Shown one piece after another: positions 1 to 37,500 of a DNA stretch of 64,000 nucleotides (the first letter of the stretch is position 1; each line of letters begins with the position of its first letter). The notes under the pieces are model-generated. The model saw nothing but the letters and a program-made list of their open reading frames with translations, made no database searches and had not been told where the DNA came from. Position numbers and translations under genes: made by a program. The stretch spans positions 22,496,994-22,560,993 of the forward strand of contig NC_088864.1 of assembly GCF_032884065.1 (NCBI RefSeq), read 5' to 3'. The stretch comes from Artemia franciscana (lineage: Eukaryota; Arthropoda; Branchiopoda; Anostraca; Artemiidae).

Positions 1-205
1 CCCACGCTCTTTACGCTAAAGTTTTTAATTGTTTTAAAAAGTAGAATTGTGGCAAAGAGTCAAACTTTAGCGTAAAGAGCGTGGGACTGCGGAGGGGACA
101 ACCCATTTCATATACGGAGTAATTTCTGTTCGTTTTAAGTTCTAATGTCGCTCCTTACTTTCAGTTAAAAAAACTAGTTTTTTTTTATTTAATTGAATCA
201 AAAAA
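1..205 (+). repeat. R1 family element, hairpin end (body lies left of the window)
   Basis: Both arms of an inverted repeat are visible: bases 3-21 pair with 66-84 (core CTCTTTACGCTAAAG and its complement). The outer right arm continues to about 180 and ends in ACTTTCAGTTAAAAAAACT followed by a T-rich run. The same terminal hairpin ends the fuller copies near 48650 and 54516. The flank after 190 resembles the outside of those copies, so the element body should lie to the left of position 1. Confidence 0.75.
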
Positions 206-1080
206 CCAGCTAGACAAATGTAAGAAAATTCACTAATTAGATTGGATAAGTATTATTTGCTTTCCAATTGGTTTTGCCTGTCTGCAACCTGGATTTTCAT
301 TAGATATGCGGACAGGTTGTCTTAAATTAGAATGGGCGAAAACATTGATTATGTTTTTTAATATTAAGTTATTGTAATTGGGCTTAAGGAAATATCTCCT
401 GTGTTTCTATAGAAAAATTACTGTTTATATATTTTTTTTCTCAATTGCCTCTTTAAAAGATTGTGGTAGGCCATTTACAGTAGATATTAAAGTTGCCTCT
501 TCAAAAAAAACTAGATGATCAGAATTTTCAAAGATATGGAGGGCCAAAGCAGAATCAATGTTGTCATTTTTTTTCAAATCTCAAACTTGTGTATCAAAAT
601 TTTGTGTTCATGCAATCGCTCCCCCAGTTGTTGATTTGTCCTCCAATGTAAAATTTCCCACATCAACATGGGACTCTGTAGACACCACTACCCAGTATTG
701 GGTCAGTTTTATCCTTTCCCGAGTTGAAAAAATGCTCGTCTTTTTGTTCAGTTTCCAGTTTGTCGCTGAGTTTCAAGATGTATGGTAATGTGGTGAAAGT
801 TTTGTTTAAATTGCCGGAGTAACTGAAACAAGGGGGACGGGTTCCCTAGTTTCCTGTTTTATATTTTTTTAATCGTCTATATATGATATTTTCAATAAGG
901 TTGATCGGGTAGCCATTACAGAGTAGAGTATCTTTAACATAACTGTTTTGCGAGAGCAACACTTTGGTTTTATCTTTGTTTGTTTTTTTTTTTGGTTCAG
1001 CTTATTCCTAGAAAGTGGTAAGGGTCTAACCTCTGCAGTTTTTGCGGAAAGTTTGGACCTTAGGCTGGATTGATGAATAT
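206..1080. other. no recognisable feature
   Basis: AT-rich sequence with short homopolymer runs. A 76-codon open frame at 558-788 has no recognisable motif and I do not treat it as a gene. Confidence 0.4.
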
Positions 1081-1084
1081 GACT

Positions 1085-1290
1085 TGAATATGAGCTCTTG
1101 CCTGGGGCCAAAAAGGATGGTTTTTGCTTGTCCTTGAGCCAGAGCCAATAGTGTGCGTGAAATATGAAGTCGAGTTTTGTAGCCATGTCAGAGAGAACTA
1201 TCTGAAGTTATGCAATCAAGCTTTCGTTTCATCAAACCATGTTTCTGCTTTCGAGTGGAAAGCTCCGTTCTAGCAGGCAAGCAGCTAGGC
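1085..1290 (+). repeat. dispersed repeat R3, copy 1
   Basis: Shares a diverged match with the reverse complement of about 61300-61490. Common blocks include GCCTGGGGCCAAAAA and GTCAGAGAGAACTA, and both end in a run of similar GCAAGCAG motifs. No coding content or terminal structure was recognised, so the class is unknown. Confidence 0.5.
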
Positions 1291-2315
1291 ACCAGTTTCA
1301 AATTGATGATGGACTATAATCTGTAAGTGTTAAATGTATGCGGCAGTTATCCGCCCCACAGACAATATAACTTCTTTCAGTTATGAATAGAAAAATCTAC
1401 TGAAACAAAAAAATGGCATTTTCCCACAGGTCCGAAAGTGCTGCCATCTATTGTTTCTACCCATTTCTGTTTGTGATTTCAGCTGAGTTTATTTTTTGAT
1501 TTTTCACTCTTGGGATTGCAGTAGAGAAATGGTATCTGATGTGCTTCTTACAATTTAAAAGTTCTCTCATTGCTAAAGACATTAGAGTTTATCCTTTGCT
1601 CCTTTCTAAGTGATAACGTTAGAAACTTGGCCTACGGCAAAAAAGTCGACTTTTGAAGTAAGACAGATAGATTTTGTTTTTTCGACGTCAGTTGATGGCT
1701 CTTGATCAGTTGATCAAAATATATGTCATCCTTTTTTTAGTAGAAAAATTCCTTTATGAGATATACCAGTTTGAAAGTTTAAAGGGGTTGACAACTTCAG
1801 TAGTAAGATACACAGTGAAACCAAAAATAGGCCTATATCAATTGTGAGACATCTTGGGGAGTTTTAAGCAACAGTCGGCTGTTAGCAAATAATCATCTTT
1901 GGCAATGAGGGGTTCGCAACTTTTTCTAGTTTGTGTGCCTATTATTTGTTTCAGGTGTATTTGATGGTAAGACCAATTTGGTTTCAGTGGTAAGACATGT
2001 AGGTAACCTGTTTATTTTAAGATCCTCACAGATTAACAACTTCAGCGTTTGATCGAAGCGAGGAAATAAAACCAAAGCGTTGCTCTCTCAACACCTAACT
2101 CGGTGAAGTCGAACAAACGTTGCCGCAACACCTCACGTTGCCCATGCAACATAGATCTAGTTTAATTCTGACCTTAAATGATTACGTGAACATACTTTTA
2201 GAACTTCATCGACTAAAGAGATTATTACCCCTCTTTTTAAAGAAGGAGGATGATTTGACGAGAAATGTAGATACAGATAATTATGGGTCAGTTTTTTATA
2301 TATAGAAAATTCAAG
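1291..2315. other. no recognisable feature
   Basis: No gene or clear repeat recognised. A 61-codon frame at 2120-2305 lacks any family motif. Confidence 0.4.
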
Positions 2316-2319
2316 ACAG

Positions 2320-2640
2320 TGAGTTTTTTTTTATCATTAATAGATCCATGATAGGGAGCTTTCCTAGATCTTATAGTTCTATTGTGGACTGAAGATTCAA
2401 ATCAAAAGTATTCAAATGTGCCAAAAAATCTTTTAAACAGTCCTTTCAATGTTCCCAAACAGACAGAATGTCATCAACTAAATGAAACCAGAGACAGTGT
2501 TTCAAGGGAAAACTAATTAAACCAGATCGTTTTATGAAATCCATATCAAATTTACCCCATAAGGAGACTAAACAGTGCCCATCGGTAGACCCATGATCGG
2601 AAGGAAAATTTATTCTCGGAACTTAAAATACAAAGAGAAC
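2320..2640 (-). pseudogene. Penelope-like retroelement reverse transcriptase remnant
   Basis: Minus-strand conceptual translation, with stops and at least one frame change, gives MGLPMGT (compare the MGSPLSP-type block of Penelope-like RTs), then FHLVDDILSVW (compare RYVDDIFVIW, the catalytic block C with two aspartates), then FLAHLNTFD and a LP(I/F)MD-type segment in the expected order. This spacing is characteristic of Penelope-like RTs rather than LINE RTs. The copy is clearly dead. I see no GIY-YIG part. Family assignment rests on motif recall only. Confidence 0.5.
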
Positions 2641-2744
2641 TTGTTGCAAAGACAAAAAAGCGTCATTATTATATCAATTTCCAAGGTTTTATAATCTGAA
2701 CAGGCTGAATTTTCTTTGTGAGGCCTTTTCACATTTTTTGATAT

Positions 2745-3025
2745 TGCATATCCAGGTTTTCTGATACGTTGAATCTAATGGTGTGTTTTTTGTTAAGATT
2801 CTATCACTTTTAAAGAGTGTTTCCTCCTATTTTCTAAAATAAGGAAAATGTTCTCAGGCTCGTAACTTTTGGTGGGTAAAGTTAGACTTGATGAAACCTA
2901 TATATTCAAAATCAGCATTAAAATGTGATACTTTTGATGTAAACTATTGGTATCAAAATTATTATTTTTTAGAGAGTTTCGGTTACTTTTGTGCTGGGCC
3001 GCTCCTTACTACAGTTCGTTCCCAT
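2745..3025 (-). repeat. R1 family element, head end, truncated
   Basis: The reverse complement matches the heads of the R1 copies at 46989 and 52811: an AACTGTAGTAAGGAGCG-type terminus followed by CATTTTAATGCTGATTT and GTTACGAGCCTGAG. The match fades near 2745. Its outer terminus lies about 55 bases upstream of the ENPP initiator ATG, so this copy sits in the gene's promoter or 5' untranslated region. Confidence 0.7.
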
Positions 3026-3080
3026 CAACTGTATGACAATTGTTAGTGTTTGAGCGAAGATTTCAAATTGTGGCTAGCAC

Positions 3081-29370
<26,290 letters not shown>

Positions 29371-29484
29371 ACTAGTCGAATGAAATGGCATGTAGTAATT
29401 TCTTAGTCGTCATGACGTATGTTAAAATTAAGCTACGGAATTTTAGTTATATATTTTGTTTTATTTTATACACTATTTAATCTA

Positions 29485-29490
29485 AATAAA
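29485..29490 (+). terminator. poly(A) signal AATAAA for the ENPP-like gene
   Basis: Canonical AATAAA 115 bases after the tail-A stop codon, followed within 30 bases by a T/G-rich stretch (TTTTTGTGATTTTAATTTTC). Confidence 0.75.
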
Positions 29491-30611
29491 TACACTTAAA
29501 GAAGAATTTTTGTGATTTTAATTTTCTTGAAAAAAAAAGAATGAAGAAATAAGAAGAGATATTAGGTAATTTGAAACTGTAAGGAATTGTGCAATGGAGT
29601 GTCATTTCCTAAGTTGTTGAAAAATGGCAGTCGTAAGTAAGTTTTCAATACCATACTCTTTCCTCGTACATTTAATGTTTCTGAATACATGGGGACCCTG
29701 TAGGAGAAGTAAGTCGTTAGTATGCTAGTTGATTACTGACAAGTTGATTTTGAGATTCCATTGTTGAGTTACTTCCAAAGGTGTTACGTGAAAACTTCGT
29801 AATTTTTATGCTACCGTTGAGTCTTTTTACTATTCTTAGTTATCACTGAGAACCTTTGAGAAAAAAAAACGAATTCTGCAGTATTTTTGGGTTATTTTCA
29901 ACTTAAATCAGAAAGAAGAAGGGCATATAATCTGATCATCACGACCCACGCCTTAAAATGGTACATTCTTGTTTCGTTTTTTTAATTTATGTTACACTTT
30001 TGAATAATGACTAAGACATTTTCTGAGTACTCTATTTTTTTTTACCGTGAAAAAATTCCGCTGTTCCCAGTTTAATTACACTGACATGAGTATCGACATT
30101 CTTTCACATTGCTGTCATTTAGTATTATCACTCACTCATTAATATGAAAAAATACCCACTTCCCTTGCTCTTATAGTAGATTAAAATAACATTCACTTTC
30201 GTGAGATTATCATTCTCTGTGATATGAGAATATTGAGAAAGCAAATAGACCTTGCACTATATTGTCAGTAACCACCAAATTGCATCAATTGAATTTGAAT
30301 GTTGTTCAGTCAGTAGTCATACTGAAATTACATGGAGATGGAGAAAGCTGAAACGAGAAAGAATAATTAATTAAAAAACATTAGTAAATACTAAAAGGAG
30401 CTATTTTCTCTATGATTTATTTTTGGTACTTATCTATTAGCCAGTAGACACTCGAGAATTTGGATCTATAAAATCAGACAATGACCAGTTTATTGCTATT
30501 TCTCTACGGAGACAATTAGCTTCTGTTTAGTCGAAAACTACATTGTAGCTATATTTTGATAAATATTTAGTTGGTAGTTTGGTTAGGTTCCGCTTACAAT
30601 TGATTTTTCAG
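29491..30611. other. between the two candidate ENPP last exons
   Basis: No recognisable gene or repeat. Ends in acceptor TTGATTTTTCAG. Confidence 0.5.
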
Positions 30612-30786
30612 GTCCTCGAAACTTCAGGAATATGGTGTAGGATTTCAACTACACGAGATTGAAAGCACCGGAAATAATGCGGTCGATGTGCGCCAAGAGC
30701 AAGAGTTGAAAAAAGCTGTTGAGTATTTTATACCAAGCTATAGGCCAAGTTACAATTGTGAATCAACTCAAAAGACCCTTTTTTAG
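30612..30786 (+). CDS. candidate alternative last exon of the ENPP-like gene (tail B)
   Basis: Acceptor TTTTTCAG|G gives the same phase-2 join as exon 7 and an open frame of 57 further codons to TAG: SSKLQEYGVGFQLHEIE, then VRQEQELKKAVEYF, ending in a Pro/Tyr/Ser-rich end. Splicing exon 6 to it would make a 520-aa protein with a longer acidic/basic cytosolic tail. The composition looks coding, unlike the surrounding AT-rich sequence. No homolog recognised. It could instead belong to an unannotated transcript. Confidence 0.55.
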
Positions 30787-31538
30787 ATTTAGTTAAAATT
30801 ATTCCTCCAGGTGTCGCAAAGGACGGGTAGGAAAAGGCAATTGTTCCTCTGTTTAAGATGGTTACAGAATGCTTTCCCTCGTGTTAACTTTGAGACGTTA
30901 TAAACAGAGTGAAGACGTTTTACTTTTAATCTTTCCTTTCTATTTTTAAAAAATTTTATGCTGAGAATGATGTGTCTATCCTATTCCAATGCTGAAGTAG
31001 AGCGTCAGTCTTCTGAGTTAAAAATAACAAAGACCCCACTCTGCAATAGACTCAATCCGAAAGCTGTTTCTGATCTTTTGCATGTCAGATGAGCGATTCT
31101 TGACCCAAGCTCCTGGGAAATCCCAAATACCCTTTTAAGTAAAAGAACAAAGTAAAAAGAGTAAACTCTCAAGTTACCTATTAACAGAAAATAATAATAA
31201 AAAAGATAATAAAATAATGATAAAAAAATAATTCCTTGCTTATTTTCCGTTATTTTAATTTCGGTGCTTGTTTTATTCGCTGCAAGAGTATCTAATGCGC
31301 GGTGTCTTATATCTAGATAAAAGTAAGTTTTAAAATTCAGATATTTTTCAAAGTATACAGATAGAAACTCCCCCTTCCTCTCCCTATAAGTGCCGCTTTT
31401 AATAGTGAATTAAACGAACCCTGCCTTTAAAAGAGTACTTCATTGTCAAAAGTTATGAAAAGTTACATTTGTAAGAGTTTGAACGTTACGAAATATTTTA
31501 TTTTTCAGCAACCCTGCTGGCGATTGACAGAAGCTCTG
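30787..31538. other. intergenic region upstream of the AKAP7-like gene
   Basis: No element recognised. An acceptor-like TATTTTTCAG ends at 31508, with an open in-frame stretch from 31509 to the ATG, so a 5' untranslated exon may lie upstream. Confidence 0.45.
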
Positions 31539-31583
31539 ATGGAGCCAACACATTTTTTTGCAGTTAGAATAGATAGCAAAGAA
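31539..31583 (+). CDS. AKAP7-like exon 1
   Basis: Codes MEPTHFFAVRIDSKE; donor GAA|GTAATA, phase 0. Upstream in-frame sequence is open for at least 10 codons to the 31509 acceptor, so the protein could start further upstream. Confidence 0.7.
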
Positions 31584-34500
31584 GTAATATTTTGATGTCT
31601 TTATTTTCTGCTTATCATATAAGAAAACATATATTAGGTCCACATGACCTAGACCATGCAGAATTTGTAGTTCATGCTTATTTTAGGACATAAACTAGAT
31701 AGGAAAAAGAAATAGGCTACAATGCCTAATTCTTACAACTGGGAAAAATGATTGGTTTTTCCTCTAAATAGATTTTGGCTTCAAAGATAAGATTTTGGTT
31801 TACTTTTGTTCTAGAAAAACCTAAGGTTTTTGGTTTTCTTCTTCTGGTCTGGATAGGAATTATCTGAATAGCCTATTTTTTAGGAGGAATGCATTTAATT
31901 ATATGGTCTTCCAGTAAAATTCTAGTTTAGTGACTTCTTGCTATCTTAGAAAGGGGTTAGGTTAGGAAAATGAAACTTTTGGGGATGGGTCTACAGGCTA
32001 AAGTATATCTTAAAAATTACCTTAAATTGCAGCTTGGAGTGATATGAGGATTATCCATCCTTGTGATGCTCCATGAGAAAAAAAAAAGAATTCGTTTGGT
32101 GTAGATTGTGGCTGTTAGATTAGACTCTTGTGGAGGACTCTGCAGCTTCCCAATTGTAAAGGAACTCCTGGCAGAGCCATTCCCTATCAAGGTGGGACTT
32201 GAACATGTCAATTGAAGTAGCAGAAACTGTTTCTTCAGAGAGCTGGTTCCACATATTGATGATTCTTTGGCTGAAGAAGTGGCTTCTATGTCTACTCGTG
32301 GAATGCTGCATGGAGAGCTTCAAAGAATGTCCTCTAGTACCAGAATGCAAGGACTGTGCAAAGAGACTGGGAGGGTATTTTTAGAGAGGATTTTTTTGGT
32401 TAAAATAATGTCACCCCTTTTCCGTTGGTATGTCAGTGTTGGCAGCTTCAAACAACATAGTCTTTCCTCATATGGAAATTTATTCATGTTGGTAACCATC
32501 TTAGTGGCACAATGCTGGACATCCTCAAGCAACTTTCTATCTTTTTTGAAGAAAGGGGCTGCCAATGACATTCCAACCTCCAGGCGTGGACGCACAAGCG
32601 CCTTATATAGCTTCATAAGAACTCTAGGGTGTTGGCTGGAGATGGTTCTTTTTATGATACCAAGGGTTTTATTTGCAAAAGATGAAACAGACTTAGCATG
32701 GCTGCTAAACTTTAATTGGTGATCTACAATAACCCCAAGATCTCTTTCATCAGAAACAGCAGAAAGGAAGTTGTCTTGAAGGAAATACTTATGATGCTTG
32801 TTATTTTTGCCAAAATGAATTGCATGGCATTTGTCAACATTGAAAGTCAGAAGCCACATGTTAGCCCATCTTTCTAGACTATCAAGATCTGTTTGAATTG
32901 ATTGCTGGTCAGAGGGAGTAGCCGCTTTTCCAACTAGTTTTGAGTCATCAGAGTAAAGAGTAATAAGATTTGAAAGAAGGGTGGGTAATTCATTAACATA
33001 GAAGTTGAAAAGTGTTGGTCCAAGAATAGTGCCCTGGGGCACGCCACTTAATACAGTTGTGGGAGAAGAGAAATGAGAAGTTCCTTGCAAATCAAAAACT
33101 CTGACACTCTGTGATCTTTCAGAAAGGAAGCCCATAATCCACTGTACAACACCTTTGTTGACACCTGCAGCCCTCAATTTGATTATGAGGAATTCATGAC
33201 AAACTTTGTTGAATGCTTTGGACAGATCAAGAAGAATCATCTTGACAGGAAAACCCTCATCAAGCAGTGTAGTCACTAATTCATATGTTTGGATAAGGTT
33301 AGTGTCCACAGATCTACCAGATCTGAAACCATGTTGTGATGTGGAAAGGATATTATTGACCTCAAGATGTTCAATTAGAGCTTTATTAACAAATCTCTCA
33401 AGCACCTTAACAACTGCAGAGGTGATGCTTATGGGATGGTAATATCCTTAGAAGGTATTTTAAAGTACCCATCTCCACTCCTTCTCCCTCTAGAGGGTCC
33501 TGAAATTCGCCTACATAACAGGTCTCTATACCTATTGAAATTTTGACAAAACAATATTTTACCTTAACTTTCAGTAAAATTGGTGCAACAGTATTACTGG
33601 CTTTCATATAAAGTGAATATACTGCTTGATGCCTTTTTTAATGCTGTTTACAAATATAATAATTGTTTTTACCACAAATTCAGATTTAAGCACTTTTTGA
33701 CCTCTTAAAAATGACCTATATATGGGGTCATTACAAATCTGGAATAGTTTAGAAACAAATTTGGGCTATGTATTTGCACATCAGGGGGTGGGGGTAAAGC
33801 ATAGCATATATTAAATATGTAAACTAACCATTGCTGTATTTTTTTATGTGTTTGTGCTGTTACACTGGTGATTTCTCTTCTCATTAAAATTTGATGCTGT
33901 TCCACTGGTGATTTCTCTTTTCATTAAAATTCAGTGTGCACAAACATATAAAAAAAAATACAGCAATGGTTAGTTTACATATTTAGTATATGCTATGCTT
34001 TACCCCCACCCCCCTGATGTGCAAATATATAGCCCAAATTTGTTTCTAAACTATTACAGATTTGTAATGACCCCATACATAGGTCATTTTTAAGAGGTCA
34101 AAAAGTGCTTAAATCTGAATTTGTGGTAGAAGCAATTATTATATTTGTAAACAGCATTAAAAAAGGCATTGAGTGGTATATTCACTTTATATGAAAGCCA
34201 GTAATACTGTTTGCACCAATTTTACCTAATTTTCAGGTACCAGTTGCTTTTTCTCTGCCTTTAGTTCTGAAAATGTAATTCCTGTTATTGGAGTAGAATT
34301 CTGAGCCATATCAATGTGTTTTTTTCAAAATTTAGGAAATGTATTTGCATATCTTTAAAACCTTATAAATTGGGATTGAGCAAAGCTGTGAAGCTGAAAA
34401 CAATTTTGTTTTACTTCATTCAAGCAGAAGATCTATTTTGCAAGGTTTGGCTTTTATAAACACACATATTGTTAAAGGTCATCAAAGGTCAGGGCCCTCT

Positions 34501-37500
34501 AGAGGGAGAGGGAGTAGAGGTAGGTACTTCAAAATACTTTCCTGGGACATACTTTAGCCTGTAGACCCATCCCTGAAAGTTTTATTTTCCTAACCTAACC
34601 CCTTTCCAAGATAGCAAGAAGTCACTAAACTAGAATTTTACCAATTTTGGCTAGGAACAAGTCTTGGGCTTTTTCTTTTGGTTTTCCAGTGGGAAATCCA
34701 AAGCAGGTGAATTTGGCATGACCTAGAATTTAGTTTTTCATCCATATTAACTAAAAATTTGTTTTGTTTCCTTAGGTTATCAAATTTGGTAAGTTTCCTT
34801 AAAGTCCTAGTAGTCAAGGTCTATGCAAGGCTATACAGTAAAATTCTAGTTAATTGACTTCTTGCTATCTTGGAAAGGGGTTAGGTTAGGAAAATGAAAC
34901 TTTCAGGGATGGGTCTACAGGCTAAAGTATGTCCTGGGAAGGTATTTTGAATTACCTACCTTCACTCCTTCTCCCTCTTGAGGGCCCTGACCTTTAAAAA
35001 TATGTGTGTTATAAAAGTGAAACCTTACAAAATAGATCTTCTGCTTAAAAGAAGTACAACAAAATTGTTTTCAGCTTCACAACTTTGCTCAATCCCAATT
35101 TATAAGGTTTTTAAGATATGCAAATACATTTCCTAAATTTTGAAAAAAACATTGATATGGCTCAGTATTTCACTCAAATAACAGGAATTACATTTTCATA
35201 ACTAAAGGCAGAGAAAAGGCAACTGGTAACTGAAAATTAAGGTAGAATGTTGTTTTGTCAAAATTTTTATAGGTATAGACCTGTCATGTAGGCAAATTTC
35301 AGGGCCCTCTAGAGGGAGAAGGAGTGGAGATGGATACTTTAAAATACCTTCCTGGGGTATACTTTAGCCTGTAGACCCATCCCTGAAAGTTTCATTTTCC
35401 TAACCTAAACCCTTTCCAAGATAGCAAGAAGTCAATTAACTAGAATATTACCAGCTATACAATTTGGTTGAATATTTTAGCTACATACTATGCTAGATTT
35501 TGAAAAAATTAGCATAGGTAATAAAAAATTCTAAAATACTTACTTATATCATCCTAAAAGTGCTCCACTTTACTTTTAGGCCCTTTCCCTAAGTGCAAAT
35601 ACAATGCCCAATTATACATTATTCTGTGTCCTGATTATGTAACTCTTTTGTTCAAATAGATTTAACAGCAAATAGCATGATGCCAATCAAATCAAGAAAT
35701 ATATAATTTGGGCTATGTATTTTGTCTTTAGGGGGTGGGGATAAAGTAAAGTGAAGCACTTTTAGGGATGACATAAGTAAGTATTTAGGATTTTGTATTT
35801 AGACTTCTATATTGTTTTCTTTTGTGTATGTCTAACTAAATTAGTACCTATGATGATTTTGGTCTTAAGTTTGAACTAAAAAAGTTTTCCAAGGCTAAAT
35901 TGTAGTCAGCCAAATCATCTCAACTATCTATACCATGTCCATGATTAGGAACATGCTGTCTCTGTTTAGGAAAAATAAATTTTAATTAGGATAGTTAACT
36001 GACATTAGACACTCTGTAAGTAGTAGAGGCCTTAAACTAAAAAGCAAAATTCAAGTTTTTTTTGGCACTATGAACCAGCTATTGCAAAGTAATAAGCATA
36101 AAATATGCCTGTAAACCCATGAAGTTAGTCAACTTTTATTTGTAGCCCATATCTTGCCCTATTAGGAGAGAATTGTGAAATGTTGTAATGATAGCACTTA
36201 TTATATTTAGAAAATAGGTTAACCATTTACTGCATGGGCTCTTAAAAAAAAGAAACTACTTAAAACAATCTTAAACACTTACTCACCTCAATTCCTTCAC
36301 ACAACATAAATACCTATAGTGGGCTATATATTGCTCTATTAGGGAAATATATGTAAAGCAAATCAATATGCTATTAAGAGTAATGTATGTAAGTAGCATA
36401 TTTGTATTTTTTTAAAGCAGGTTTCTGAATTTCTTGGGCTTCCTTTAACCCTGCACTTAATGTTAACTAGAAATAGCATTAAGTAGAGAACCTAATTGAA
36501 AATCTCTTTGGTTTCAGTGCAATCATTCACATAATCTTTTTAGAAGCACTATATATAATAACAGGAGGAGCTTGTTGATTTCCCAATCAATGCTCTTTCC
36601 ATATATAATGGTTACTACCATGATAACTCTCTTCTTCCCTAATGGGTTCAATTGCAACCCTAGATTATTTTGCAGATCTCTAGTAAAATTCTATAGTAGT
36701 GAAGTTCTTACTTAATGATATGTACCAATTTTATTTTAATCAGATTTCATATTTGCTTTCATTTTTGTCCACATTTTTAAACATTACATTAATCCAACTC
36801 ATTTCAGTTCTTTGGAATGACATTATACTGCAGATAGGAAAAACAGTAGAAAAATATACCATTTAGGGCAACATCTGGCACCACTAGAGGGATGGGGTCC
36901 ATTATCAAAGCAGCAAATATTAAACTTGGGAAGAATGTTAATTAGATAATCAAATGGTATGACTCTTTTATTGTTGTAGTGGTTCCTTCAAAAGAGGAAG
37001 TGGACTGCACTGATGCCATTTCTTTTTTCTTTTGGATTTCTTGTTGTAAATGTAACCTTAATCAAATTTATGTTATTGGTTACTATGTAAGTAATTCATT
37101 TTTTTTAGTATACTGTACAACTAAATAGTAATTTTCCTTTTTTTTAAATTAATATACTAGTAAGAATATGAATACACAATTTGATGCATCTTTTTATTGT
37201 CCTTTTTGAATTAAGAATGATTCTTAGTGTGCCTGCTGTAAGCTGCATAGGAGAAAGATCCTTCTCTACCCTTTATTGGGCAAAGACCTACTTAAGATCT
37301 TCAATCAGCCATAACATGTTGCCATAATTATTCCTGCTCACTATTGAGGGAAGGCTGACTCAAGAGATGCAGTATGATGACCTCATAGACACCCTTGTGC
37401 AAAGAAAAGGAAGGAGGAAATAAAAAGTCCCACAAAGATAAATAGTTTTACAAAATAATGTATGATGCCTACAATTATTATTATACCACAATTTATAAAT

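Larger units (their letters stand above)
31913..34645. mobile_element. fold-back DNA element F, copy 1, split by two nested insertions
   Basis: Left terminus CAGTAAAATTCTAGTTTAGT at 31913 and the matching inverted terminus ending CTAGAATTTTACC near 34640. Both resemble the 155-bp inverted ends of F copy 2. The element is interrupted by a LINE (about 32030-33440) and by another fold-back element (33574-34225). Relative to copy 2, the sequence between the ends is in the opposite orientation. Confidence 0.75.

Noticed and set aside
32267-32722. 151-codon plus-strand frame
   Set aside because: Antisense shadow of the LINE reverse transcriptase coded on the minus strand at 32030-33440.
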